Assembly: GCF_900312815.1 (NCBI RefSeq)
Contig: NZ_OMPE01000009.1
Coordinates: 1,550,001 to 1,614,000 of the forward strand
Source: Aquimarina sp. AU474
GTDB taxonomy: Bacteria > Bacteroidota > Bacteroidia > Flavobacteriales > Flavobacteriaceae
Reading direction: 5' to 3'
DNA: 64,000 bases
Part shown: in pieces, positions 18,301 to 29,200 of the stretch
How the letters are laid out: every line of letters starts with the position of its first letter
How positions within the stretch are numbered: the first letter of the stretch is position 1
Translations under genes and position numbers: made by a program
The notes under the pieces: model-generated
Database searches by the model: none
What the model saw: only the letters and a program-made list of their open reading frames with translations
Told to the model about the DNA's origin: nothing

Positions 18301-21300
18301 GTAAAAGAAATCGAAGCTATAACCTATGCTTATGAACGCAATCCTGAAGATCCCAGAATAGCTCATTCCTTAAATATCGAAATAGACGAATATGGTAATG
18401 TTCTTGAATCGGTTGCTGTGGTATATCCACGTATACAAACAGAAGAGATATTAAATGATTCCCAGAGTGATACAATGGCAGCTCGCCAAGCAAAACAGCA
18501 CGCTCGTAATGCTCAACAAAAAAACTGGATTACCTATATAAAAACCGATTATACCGATGACATCATTACTGACGAACATTATATATTAAGACAGGGTTGG
18601 CAAACCAGAACATATGAATTAACGGGTCTCACTCCTGGGAATAATATTTTTGTTATCGATGATTTTAAAAATCTTGTAGATGCATTACCTGAAATCGAGT
18701 ACCATAAAAAAACCAATGACGCTCAGCAACAAAAAAGGTTAATTGAGCATGTAAAAACTAAGTTTTATGATAATGAATTAAAAATACCATTAGCCGATGG
18801 TAAAATAGGGATTTGGGGAATTAATTATGAAAGCTACCAATTGGCATTTACTCCTAATCTTTTACAAGATATATACACTCCTAGTGATCATTCGCAAGCC
18901 TTTGAAGTGGCCGATCAGGATATGTTACTGGCAAAATATTATCAGGAAGATACGCATTGGTGGATTAGATCAGGAACCATTCAATTTATTAAATCGGGAG
19001 AAACTATAGAGGATGTGAAAAATCGTTTTCTACATCCAATATCATACACTGATCCTTTTGGTACCAAATCCGAAGTGTTTTATGATCCACTTTTGTTATT
19101 TGTGAACCGTACTTTGGATGCAATAGGCAATGAAACAAAAGTACTAGAATTCGATTATCGCACATTTTCTCCTACAAAAATGATGGATATCAATGATAAT
19201 ATATCGGCTACAATACTAGATGAGCTGGGATCTGTAAAAGCTATGGCGATAGAAGGTAAGGATACTAATAATGATAATATAGGTGAAGAAGGAGATACTT
19301 TAATTGGCTTAACCGAAATAACCAGTGGTAATGAGCAATCTCTAATTGATAATTTTTTTGCTACTGCTCAGGTACATGAGATTTGTAACTATACCCAACT
19401 ACAAAGCTTAGCAAAAGACTTATTACAATCGGCAAGTAGCAGATTGATTTACAATTTTGATCAAATACCAACTGTAGTGGCTAGTATTAGTAGAGAACAA
19501 CATGCCACCGAAAATCAGGATGGCCCTTTACAAATCGGTTTTGAGTATAGTGATGGTTTGGGTAATGTGGCAATGGCCAAGGTACAAGCTGAGTCTGGCA
19601 TTGCCAAAAAAGCAATTCCTCTAGCCAATGATAACTGGCAAATAGAAGAAGTAGATACTGCCAATCAATTACGGTGGGTAGGTAATGGACGTACGGTTTT
19701 AAATAATAAAGGAAATCCAATAAAACAGTATGAACCTTATTTTTCAGTATCTCCTGTATATGAAGATGCTGCAGGTTTGGTAGAAACAGGTGTTACGCCA
19801 CTATTATTTTACGATGTAGCTGGGCGAGCTATCAAAACCGAATTACCTAATGGAACATGTACAAAAATAGAGTATGATGCCTGGAAACAATATTCGTATG
19901 ACACCAATGATACTGTAAAAGATAGTGCATGGTATAAAGAAAGAATGATTCTTGCTGATAATAATCCAGAAAAGAAGGCAGCCTTAAAAACAGAAATACA
20001 TGATAATACCCCTTCCTGCGTCGTATTAGACACCTTAGGTCGAGCAGCTGTTGCCATTGATCATAACCGATTTAAAGATGCCAATGAGCAAACTATAGAA
20101 GAATTTTCATATACCTATGCCATTACTGATATTGAGGGTAATGCTCTAGCGGTAATTGATGCCAGAGGCAATACAGTAATGCAGTATCAATATAACCTTT
20201 TAGGGCATCGCGTTGTGCAAACGAGCATGGATGCAGGTAAACGATGGATGTTTATGAATGTATTGGGCAATCCGGTCAAAACCTGGGATGAGCGTAAATA
20301 CGAATTCTCGTTTGTATATGATGTTATACACCGACCTATAGAACAATGGGTAAAAGGAGGAGAAGAAACTGTTCCCATTCATGTGTTATACGAAAAAATA
20401 GAATATGGAGAGGGGCAACCCAATGACAAACAAAATAACCTACGAGCTAAGGCAATTACAGTATATGATACTGCTGGCAAAATAGTAACCGATCAATACG
20501 ATTTTAAAGGAAATGTACTTTCTTCAACTCGAATATTTGCAAAAGAATACAAAACTACGCCTAATTGGAATGTTGTTAATCCTGATGATCTATTAGAAGG
20601 GGCCAAATATAGCTTTACTTCGAGTACTGAATATGATGCATTAAATCGCCCGATCAAACAGATACAACCTGATGGTAGTGAGCATATGCCATTTTTTAAT
20701 TCCGCAGGTTTCCTAGAAAAAGTTGAAGTCAAAAAAGAGAATACTACCACAAATTATGTACAAAACATCAATTATGACGAAAAAGGGCAACGTAAAAATA
20801 TCCTCTACGGAAACCAGATACAAACACAATACAAATACGACCCCAAAACTTTTCGCCTAAAACAACTTAGAAGTATAAAAAATAATGGAGAAGTACTACA
20901 AGATCTCAATTATACCTATGACCCATCTGGGAATATAACTCAAATACAGGACAAAGCAATCCCCGTAGTGTTTTATAATAACCAAAAAATAAATGGTAAA
21001 AATGAGTATACCTATGATGCCTTATATCGCTTGATTCATGCTGTTGGTAGGGAACAAAGTACCTATACCACAGACTTTAGTACTGGTGATAATTGGAGCG
21101 ATGGCAATACCAAATTTAATCACAATCCTAATGACCCAATGGCAATGCATAGTTATACGCAACGCTATCAATATGATCATGTAGGTAATATAATGCAGAT
21201 GAAACATATGGCAGGCCCTAGTTCATGGACACGGGATTATGTGTATGAGACCAAAAATAATCGGATCAAAAGTACCGAAGTTGGTAATTATACGCATGAG

Positions 21301-23082
21301 TATATGCATCATCAACAGCATGGATATATACTAGCGATGCCTCACCTACCTCTAATGCAATGGAATTTTAAAGAGGAACTTACAGTGAGTGCGAAACAAG
21401 TACGAACCGATGGTGGTGTTCCCGAAATGACCTACTATGTATATGATGGTAGTGGGCAACGAGCTAGAAAAATAACCGAAAATCAGGCAGGTGCGGGCAA
21501 TACCCCAACTCAAAAAGATGAACGTATCTATGTAGGAGGGTATGAGGTGTATCGACATGAAAATGGGTTAGAACGAGAAACATTGCATGTCATGGATGAT
21601 CAACAGCGCATTGCTATGATTGATACAGAAACCGAATCAAAAGTATTGCTTGGGATCTCTATTGGCCGAACCACACCGGTACAAACGATACGATATCAAT
21701 TAAGTAACCACCTCGGATCTTCTAGCCTCGAACTTGATGAAAATGCGACGGTTATAAGTTACGAAGAATACCATCCTTATGGTACCACGGCCTATCAAGC
21801 CAAAAATGCAGCGATCAAAGCGGCCGCCAAACGCTACCGGTATACCGGTATGGAACGGGATGAAGAAACAGGATTAGCATACCACAGTGCACGCTATTAT
21901 TTACCATGGTTAGGACGATGGTTAAGTGCCGATCCTAGTGGAGTTAATGATGGAATAAATGTTTATAGTTATGTAAGTAATAACCCTATTAATTTATATG
22001 ACCCTACCGGGCATGAAGGAAAATCTTTTTGGGATACTTTTAAACCTGGAGGGGCTGTATTTGAAACATTAGATAGCGCGGTTAATCCTTCGAACCCAGT
22101 CGCCAGAGCAGTTATGAATAATTTAAATGATAGAGGGGAAGCTATAGTCGATTCTACTTTAAATAGTTTAAAAGAAAAGGGTGAAGATTTAGGGGATATA
22201 GCTTATGGTATAACTCATATAAATGAAGAAGGGTCAAAAGACAAACTTACTGCCGCGTTAAAACGTAGAGGGGAGGCTCCTCTCAAAAGTTTAGTAGGTG
22301 CTGCTAAGGGTTTTGCTGGTCTTGTAGAAAACACTGGGAATGGACTTGGAGATATAGCTTATTATTCGACTCATAGTGATGAACCCGATGCAGGTGCAAA
22401 AATAGGAAATGCTGTTACAGATGTTATTTTGGATGGAGCAGCAATTGTGTCAACTATAGCAGGAGCAAAAGCCTCTCTAAACAATGTAAAGAGTGCACTT
22501 GCTAAACCAAATCCTCCTGCACCAAAACCTCCTGCACCAAAGCCCCCTGCACCAAAACCTCCTGCACCAAAACCTCCAGTATCTGCACCTCCCGTTGCTT
22601 CGCCTCCCGTTGCTTCGCCTCCTGTCGCTTCGCCACCACCAGTGACAGCGGCTCCCAAACCCGTGTTACAGTTGCCAGATAATCCTAGAAGATTACCTAT
22701 TGGGCCAGATGGTAAACCAGAATTCCATGTTTGGAAAGGAGCACTACTAAGAAAGAAAATTGTTACAGGTGCGACATCAGATGGTATTACTGCTTCGCTT
22801 AGAAAAAGATTTCAAAGATGGGCAGAAAAACATGGTACTGCAGATGGACCAGCTATTCCAGGAGCAACAGGTAGAGATGTTCAGGTAGGACATGTTGAAG
22901 GTCAGGCACATGTGCTCTCTCCGCAAGGGACTACTGTGCAAGTAATGCCTCAGTCGGCATCTGGAAATCGATGGTGGAGTACTTTCGAAAAATCGTATGC
23001 CGATAGAATAAGAGATTGGAATCAAGCTCACCCTGGCGAAACTCCAATACCTGTAAGACCTAAAGGTCAACATAGGAATTAA
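15316..23082 (+). CDS. Fused TcB-TcC toxin-complex protein with nuclease-like C-terminal toxin
   Basis: 2588 residues, no signal peptide. The N-terminus (about 40-330) is an SpvB domain (PLPISPGRNGFSPSIGLSYNSG). VCBS/FG-GAP-like units follow near 550-660 (FDLNGDGKPEVI, ADMTGDGLTDIV), then the TcdB middle domains. YD/Rhs repeats run from about 1500 to 2150. The Rhs core ends at RYRYTGMERDEETGLAYHSARYY-type sequence and NPINLYDPTG at residues 2223-2232, where TcC proteins cut themselves. The length equals a TcB plus a TcC, so this is the closed BC cocoon in one chain. The released tail (about 2233-2588) has a Pro-rich spacer and a final domain with VGHVEGQAH, VMPQSASGNRWW and an FE motif. These suggest a His-Me finger (HNH/GH-E-like) nuclease. 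Tail identity is tentative. Confidence 0.9.
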   Translation: MLKNDSEDKNTGKQQSTTNVDLLTKENATQSNAIEVPSISLPKGGGALKGIDEKFEVNPSNGTAGFSIPLPISPGRNGFSPSIGLSYNSGVGNSVFGIGWSMGLSSIKRKTDKGLPKYLNDDLAEDTFVFSGVEDLVPCIEKASSEKWETKINQIDGYTIKKYRPRIEGGFAKIEKISHSDQGVYWKVTTPNDQVTFYGYSLNARIVDPEDEERVFEWLPEFSYDNKGNYISYEYKEENLDNVANEVYEKNRINGLASFTNRYLKRITYGNQNPYFPNTQKPYMFEKPLNDPCHFELVFDYGEHNNEVPTPDGFYAQQWGYRNDPFSSYRSGFEIRTNRLCQRILMFHTFPELHTGTPTLVRSLDFEYLSSTSLKEKTDRPAELTYLVGITQKGYVRKPDATYAVKALPKMTFDYQWLHWNTEVKEVSEENLRHAPTGLSGNYQWVDLYNEGINGILTEQANAWYYKSNLGEDNHGNVRFTNAKAIIPKPSSLGINNGVVQLQDLDANGLKQIVVHAPGQQGYFELNDDGKWQPFKSFLKELRIDLRNPNVRIFDLNGDGKPEVILSDHGAFWWYENKGKIGYDSAQFVPKPYDDESGPAVVFQDQQQRIFLADMTGDGLTDIVRIMNGEICYWANLGYGRFSAKITMGNAPWFDTPELFNPQYIQITDISGTGVSDIIYLGKNTFKAYLNHSGNAWSDATDIGPFFTTEQPNKITITDLLGNGTSSIVWSSELPAYKNAPMRYIDLMGGVKPHIMKSYENGLGKKSQVEYKSSTYYYLKDKQEGKPWITKLPFPVQCVSKTIITEEVTKVRFATEYSYHHGYYDHAEREFRGFGRVEQRDSEFFEVFKKTGASNVVTKEDHQPPVLTKTWYHTGAFLDVKKIITQFKKEYWYEGFVQKGFDVDPIEYELPDAVLSVAKHLADFNIDTLDVQEYREALRACKGMVLRTEVFSLDAKDENDLEQLKKQATPYSVATHNCEIQLLQPKYQNKHAVFIVKEIEAITYAYERNPEDPRIAHSLNIEIDEYGNVLESVAVVYPRIQTEEILNDSQSDTMAARQAKQHARNAQQKNWITYIKTDYTDDIITDEHYILRQGWQTRTYELTGLTPGNNIFVIDDFKNLVDALPEIEYHKKTNDAQQQKRLIEHVKTKFYDNELKIPLADGKIGIWGINYESYQLAFTPNLLQDIYTPSDHSQAFEVADQDMLLAKYYQEDTHWWIRSGTIQFIKSGETIEDVKNRFLHPISYTDPFGTKSEVFYDPLLLFVNRTLDAIGNETKVLEFDYRTFSPTKMMDINDNISATILDELGSVKAMAIEGKDTNNDNIGEEGDTLIGLTEITSGNEQSLIDNFFATAQVHEICNYTQLQSLAKDLLQSASSRLIYNFDQIPTVVASISREQHATENQDGPLQIGFEYSDGLGNVAMAKVQAESGIAKKAIPLANDNWQIEEVDTANQLRWVGNGRTVLNNKGNPIKQYEPYFSVSPVYEDAAGLVETGVTPLLFYDVAGRAIKTELPNGTCTKIEYDAWKQYSYDTNDTVKDSAWYKERMILADNNPEKKAALKTEIHDNTPSCVVLDTLGRAAVAIDHNRFKDANEQTIEEFSYTYAITDIEGNALAVIDARGNTVMQYQYNLLGHRVVQTSMDAGKRWMFMNVLGNPVKTWDERKYEFSFVYDVIHRPIEQWVKGGEETVPIHVLYEKIEYGEGQPNDKQNNLRAKAITVYDTAGKIVTDQYDFKGNVLSSTRIFAKEYKTTPNWNVVNPDDLLEGAKYSFTSSTEYDALNRPIKQIQPDGSEHMPFFNSAGFLEKVEVKKENTTTNYVQNINYDEKGQRKNILYGNQIQTQYKYDPKTFRLKQLRSIKNNGEVLQDLNYTYDPSGNITQIQDKAIPVVFYNNQKINGKNEYTYDALYRLIHAVGREQSTYTTDFSTGDNWSDGNTKFNHNPNDPMAMHSYTQRYQYDHVGNIMQMKHMAGPSSWTRDYVYETKNNRIKSTEVGNYTHEYMHHQQHGYILAMPHLPLMQWNFKEELTVSAKQVRTDGGVPEMTYYVYDGSGQRARKITENQAGAGNTPTQKDERIYVGGYEVYRHENGLERETLHVMDDQQRIAMIDTETESKVLLGISIGRTTPVQTIRYQLSNHLGSSSLELDENATVISYEEYHPYGTTAYQAKNAAIKAAAKRYRYTGMERDEETGLAYHSARYYLPWLGRWLSADPSGVNDGINVYSYVSNNPINLYDPTGHEGKSFWDTFKPGGAVFETLDSAVNPSNPVARAVMNNLNDRGEAIVDSTLNSLKEKGEDLGDIAYGITHINEEGSKDKLTAALKRRGEAPLKSLVGAAKGFAGLVENTGNGLGDIAYYSTHSDEPDAGAKIGNAVTDVILDGAAIVSTIAGAKASLNNVKSALAKPNPPAPKPPAPKPPAPKPPAPKPPVSAPPVASPPVASPPVASPPPVTAAPKPVLQLPDNPRRLPIGPDGKPEFHVWKGALLRKKIVTGATSDGITASLRKRFQRWAEKHGTADGPAIPGATGRDVQVGHVEGQAHVLSPQGTTVQVMPQSASGNRWWSTFEKSYADRIRDWNQAHPGETPIPVRPKGQHRN
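22513..22632 (+). repeat. 15-bp in-frame tandem repeats encoding a Pro-rich spacer
   Basis: Four copies of CCTCCTGCACCAAAA or one-base variants run from 22513 to 22572. One diverged unit follows, then three copies of CCTCCCGTTGCTTCG or close variants (22588-22632). The product is (PAPKP)n then (PVASP)n within the TcC tail, separating a Gly/Ala-rich segment from the C-terminal nuclease-like domain. Confidence 0.85.
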
Positions 23083-23167
23083 TAGGATAACGAATTAAAT
23101 GATATAGAATAATAAAATATTGAGGTAACTGATCTTCAAAATAATTATTCAAAGAAGTTAAGAACTC

Positions 23168-23196
23168 GATAGCGCGGATTTCCAATCTGTGTTATC
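23168..23196. repeat. REP-like hairpin between the Tc genes
   Basis: GATAGCGCGGATT (23168-23180) and AATCTGTGTTATC (23184-23196) form a 13-bp stem, with three G-U pairs, around a TCC loop. The GCGCGGATTTnnAATC core resembles extragenic palindromes that I recall from many Bacteroidota genomes; that recollection needs a search. It could end or stabilise the TcBC transcript. No T-run follows. Confidence 0.5.
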
Positions 23197-23276
23197 CAAA
23201 AAACCAAATGTACTCTAGTCTTGTACCAGTGACAAATATATTTAGAAATTAAGAAGAATATAAGAACAATATAATC

Positions 23277-26200
23277 ATGAAAACCACAGTCAATACTAAA
23301 ACCACAACACGCCTTAATTTCTTTAAAGCAGATTTAGGGAAGGAGAAAATCATAAATGAAAAATTTACTTCGATTTATGAAGAATCTAAAGGGAATTGGG
23401 ATAAGATCTCGGTAAGATTAGAAAAAGAACCAGGGTTCTCAAAAGAGATGTGCGAAAAATTACATTTCACTCATAAGATATCTCAATGGTGTGATGATAG
23501 AGAGAAATTAGTTGAGCGATTTCAAAAGGATAAGAAAATCAATTCCATGCGGGATGTGGCACTTAATTTCAATAAAGAGGCTTTAGTAAAAGTGGTAAAA
23601 AATACTAATGCTGTTATAGAAGCAAAAACTCCGAAGATTATAGCAAGCGAGTTACATACGCGTTTATTTCATGCGCAACCTACAGCGACAATACAACGCA
23701 TGCTGGGTGACCCTAAAGAAAGCCCCGTTAGCGATAAAACCAGAAGCGGCCAATTAGCAACGTTCTTAAGTAATCAACCCCAGAGTTTTAATATAAAAAC
23801 GATGTCGGTATATGAGGCATTTAAACATGAGAATGCCTTTAAGGATATCAATAGCGAAAGTGCAGAAGAGGTTGTACAAGAAATAAAAACACTACAACGA
23901 GTGGTAGCTTTAAGTCCAGTCCCAGAAGTACTGCCTGTTTTGATAAAAAGTAATATGACTTCGGCATTGCGAATTAGCGATATGCCAGAAACTCAATTCA
24001 TACATACATTTTCAAAAGATTTTGGTGAAGACGGAGAATTAGTAGCAAAGCAGTTACATACCAATGCCGTTAATGCTAGAATCCGGAATGAACATGCATT
24101 GATCGCTCTTAAAGAGGTAGGACAGGGAACAGGTGTTGATTTTATAGATCGATCATTACAAAAAACTTCTGCTGACGATATTAAGAGTGTGGGAGCCATG
24201 GCTTCTACCTCGCATGCTACCGAGGGAGTCGTTCATAGAGTGTTACAAGATCATCATTTAAGTTGGGATGCATTATTTGGTGATGCCGATTTTTGCGAAT
24301 GCGGAGAGTGTAATTCAGTATATAGTGCTGCTGCATATTTCGTAGAGTTATTACAATACCTAAGAAATAATAATCTGGATCCTCATGCAACTGGTCCAAC
24401 CGCAATACAACCGCAAGATAATCATGATATATCCAACACGCCACTAGAAAAACTCTTTAAACGCCGTCCGGATTTAGGATGTTTGCAACTTACCTGTAAG
24501 AATACCAACACTATACTCCCATATATCGATCTGGTCAATGAGGTAATGGAAAACTATATCGTCCATCATCATACCAAACCTTTTAATGTTACGGATCAAA
24601 CTTCTGGCGAGCTATTGGCACAACCTCAAAATACCGAATATGAAGCCTATTGTATTTTGCATAAGGCAGTGTATCCTTTCACTTTGCCGTATCATCAGCC
24701 TATTGATGTAGCCAGAGTATACCTCAATCATTTAGATACCAGTCGTACCGAGCTGATAGATACTTTCAGATCGGTACGAAAAGAAAAGACCGAACCTGTA
24801 CCAGACGAAGGAGATCCATCTACTGATTCATCAATTACCTTTACCGAAGAAGAAGAAAAAGAGTTAGATGATTTACATACAACCTATATAGATCGGGCGG
24901 TAGATGCAGAGTGTTTGCAACTTACACAAGAAGAATATGTAATCCTTACAAAAGAGGCTTTTGTTACCAAGGAGTATTGGGATAAGCAATGTAAAAAGGA
25001 ACACACAGATCAGGAGTATCTTGATAAAATTGGTGTAAAACCTATACACGAGTACTACGGATATGACACAGAAGCAGCAATGCTAGATGATGCAGAGACT
25101 TCAAAAGTAGGGCTTACCTTTGTTAAAGATCAATTTTTGAGGCGTACAGGAGTTTCGTATGTAGAATTAGTAGCATTACTCAAAACCCAATGTCTTAATC
25201 CTAATATCCCCAGCGGAGAAGCTTTGCAAATTATGCAAAGTATTGCCTTTAGCTATCGGTTTTTACAAACATTAGTTGATCATAGTGCCAGCAACCCAAA
25301 GGATAAATATAAAGTATTGATAGAAGGTTTAAATAAGGCACAACCACTAGTTCCTATATATGAAGAATTACTAAATCCCGACCCTTGTGGTCCAAAAGCT
25401 GATCCTTGTGCAGATAATAAAGATTTTGAAAAATGGGTGTATTGCTATTTTGAACGTATCGGAAAGATCATCGTGCTAGAAAACGGAGTGAGTTGCATTG
25501 ATGGTGAGTTCACCTATCACTTTTCTTCAGACATCGGTAGTTTAACCTTGGGAATAGTTAGAAATTGTCAAATCATTTTTACCGATCCCACAACGGGCGA
25601 AGAGTCTGTTATTGCAACTATCGATAAATATACGGGATTAATAACCATAATAGATGAAGATCCCGGTGCAGATTATAGTACCTGGACACTTTTTAAGTTT
25701 GAAAGTAGTAATGGCGAGAAAGGAAAAATAATTGAAGTAGGTGATGATTTGTATCTGGTAAGTGAAAGAAGAAACCTTCCTTTTTCTGTAGGTAAAGTCG
25801 ATAATTGCGATCTCGATACCGTAAGATTGATTCATTTAGACGGAAGCCCGGTAACAGCACAGGAATATGATCATATTCATCGATTTATACGGTTATGGAA
25901 AAAATTGGGATGGACTATTGATGAAGTAGATAAAGCGCTTATTGGTTTAGGAGATCATCAAGATGATTGTATGGACGACCTTTTACCAGGTGATGCAGAT
26001 TGTATTTCAGATTGTGATGATTTGTTTGAAGATACAGAAGACTGTGGCGAAAGTGAAAGTAATGGAGATTGTTTTAGAGCAAAAGATATTCAAAAAATAC
26101 AATGCGAGATTACGCCAAACTTTTTACATCAATTAATTGCCGTTAAAAAACTGTTGGATGTCACCGGATTAGAATTAATCAAATTGCTCACCTTTTGGAC

Positions 26201-29200
26201 AAACATTAGTACTGCCGGAGAGAAATCTTTATATAAACGCTTGTTCCTGAAACATAACCTAAAGGGAATAGACAAAGTTTTTGTCGAAGATAAGAACGGG
26301 AATTACCTAACCAAACAAACCAAAATCACAGAGCATATGCCTGTTATTATGGCGGCATTTAATAGTTCTTCAGATGACATAAAAGCAATTATGAAAGTTG
26401 AAGGGATAGAAGATATTTTGAATATTTCCAACCTTACTATGATATACCGCTATCGACTTCTTTCAAAAGTTATTGGATTGAAAATTCCTGCCTTTATACG
26501 TGTTCTTCCGGTATTTGGAGACCCTTTTATTGACGCACATACCTCTTTGATGTTTACGGATAATTGGGCCAAAATGGAAGATACAGGATTTAATTATCGT
26601 CAGTTAAATTATGTAATAAAGGATGATGATGATCCCAAAAGACCTTTAGCACCATCGTCACAAGAAATACTACTGTTGGCCAAAACACTTTATGATGGAT
26701 TAAATGCCATAGATGAAACCCATAAAGATATTAAAGAAGAGGACGAACTGACCATCGAGATGATTCGTACAAAAGCCGTTTTGTTATACCCCCAGGAATT
26801 AGTAGAGAAAATTATTGGAATTATAGAAGGAATGAACCCTTTTATAACCAATACTCCTAAAAACTTGACAATTGAAATTGCGGAAGGCAAAACATTAAAA
26901 AACAAATTGCGCTATAATCCCGAAAAAGGAAACATTCAGATCACAGGAATATTATCTCAGGCCGAAACAACTGATTATAACAGTTTAACCAATGACCCTA
27001 AATGGGGGGAAGCCTTAGAACGAATTGAAAAACAGCAAAGTAAATTATTTAAAGAAGTATTATTTCATGTTTTTGAAACTGAAAAACAAAAATCACCAGA
27101 GCGAAAAATAGAAGTAGAAGCCGCTGAGGTAATTCTGAAATCGGGTGATATCCTTGTTCCATTTGAGGAAATAAATGAAGGAGAAGAAGATCCAAATACG
27201 GCTCCTAAAAAGAGTAGAGCCTTTATGAATGTATTCTTACCCTATTTGAGAGATCAGCTCACACATCGGTTTGTCGTCGAAACCCTATCACAGTCTATCG
27301 GCCTTGAAGAAGAAGAGACTGATGTACTCATTTCAGAAATATTGACTGCAGGCAATCCCAAAAAACCTATCTACACTATTTTTGAAGCCATAAAAGAAAG
27401 TGCAAAACCTGTACAAACCGATTGGAATGGTTATCTAATTCCTTCAGCAAAAAATGAATATACTTTTATTATAAAAGACACCGATACAGTACCTGTTATA
27501 ACTTTAGATGGTAATATGCTATCATTTGCTCAACAGGAAGACCCTACCAACGAATGGTGGAGTGACCCGATAAAACTTGAATCAGGAAAGTTATATACAT
27601 TACATGTTTCAGGTAAAGAGTTGAATACTGTTTTCTGGAAAACACCAACATCATCAATCGAGAATATTCCGCCCTCTTTACTACTTCCGGATTTCACAAC
27701 AACAATGACAGAACAGGCATATATTCTTTTGTATAAGACTTCGATTCTGGTAAGCGGTTTTGATATTGCTAATTTCGAACTTAAGCATTTCAATGAATAT
27801 CCTTCTGATTTCGGAAATATAGATTTTAATGCTATCACTTTTGATCATTGGTTGCGGTTAGAGGCTTATATCCGCTTACGAAACTCATTACCTAAGACAG
27901 CAACTAATTTAATAGAATTTTTTAAGTGGACACATACCCCTGACGATGCCTCTAAGCTTAGCGAAAATATGTCTACACTTACCCTTTGGGAAAAAGAGAA
28001 CATCGACATATTGATTCATGAAGACCATTTTGATATGAACAAACCTGAAGCTTTTCAGAATGAAATTAACTTGTTGAAATTACAAAAAGCTTTAGAAGTC
28101 GCCGATAAGATAGCTATGGATATCGATCTATTGTTCGAATGGGCCAAACCGACATCAAACTTCAAAAAAACCAGAAAAATAGCAGATAGTATACAACATG
28201 CCATTCGGGCAAAATATAAACAAGAGGATTGGGAGCAAGTTGTAAAACCTTTGAATGATCAAATTAGAAATCACCAGGAAGATGCTCTAATCGCGTATCT
28301 ATTACAACAACCTGATCTTATCCAATGGGGAGTAACGGATGCCGATGGATTATTTGAATATTTTTTAATCGATGTACAAATGGATGCTTGTATGGAGACT
28401 TCCAGGATCAAACAAGCACTATCCTCGGTACAATTATTTGTTCAAAGATGTTTTCTAGGTTTAGAAGAAGTGCATAGTGGGATTACTCCCGATATTCTAG
28501 ATAGAGAACGTTGGAAATGGATGCAGCGCTATCGCGTTTGGGAAGCGAACAGAAAAGTGTTTTTATATCCCGAAAACTGGATCGAAAGTAATCTTAGAGA
28601 TGATAAAACGCCTTTCTTTAAAGAGCTAGAATCCGAATTACTGCAAAATGATATCACCAAAGAAAATACAGAATACGTCCTTAAATCTTATCTGTATAAA
28701 GTTGATGAAGTAGCTAATATGGAAATTGTTGGACTTTATATCGAAGGAACTAAAAATGTTTCAGATATATGGACCGAAGGAAGTAAGCTTCATGTGTTTG
28801 CCAGAACCCGAAATGCCCCTTATTTCTACTATTACCGATACTTGACATTAGATCAGATGAATTGGTGCCCTTGGGAAAAAATGGAAGTAGATATTCCGTC
28901 GTATGATGTAGTAAATTCAAATAATGAAATTGCGAATAATGGATGTTATTTAATTCCTATTGCATGGCAAGATCGATTATTGGTGTTTTTTCCTCAGTTC
29001 ATGAAAAAAGTAAAACCTGCAAATGATGGTAGCCAAACGATAACTGATATGGCAAATACTTCTGTAGCGAATAATAAACCTAAAGAATATTGGGAAATAA
29101 AAATGGGAATGAGTGAATATCGTAATGGTAAATGGACTTCAAAACAATTGAGTAAAGATACCATCAATTTTGTAGATGGTAGTACACTTCCAGATATCGA

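Noticed and set aside
22371..22658. Gly-rich frame on the minus strand opposite the Pro-rich toxin spacer
   Set aside because: It is the mirror of the CCT/GCA repeat in the real gene; low complexity, no start context.
23083..23276. Immunity gene for the TcC nuclease-like tail
   Set aside because: No frame of useful length here, and Tc toxins aimed at eukaryotes do not need one.
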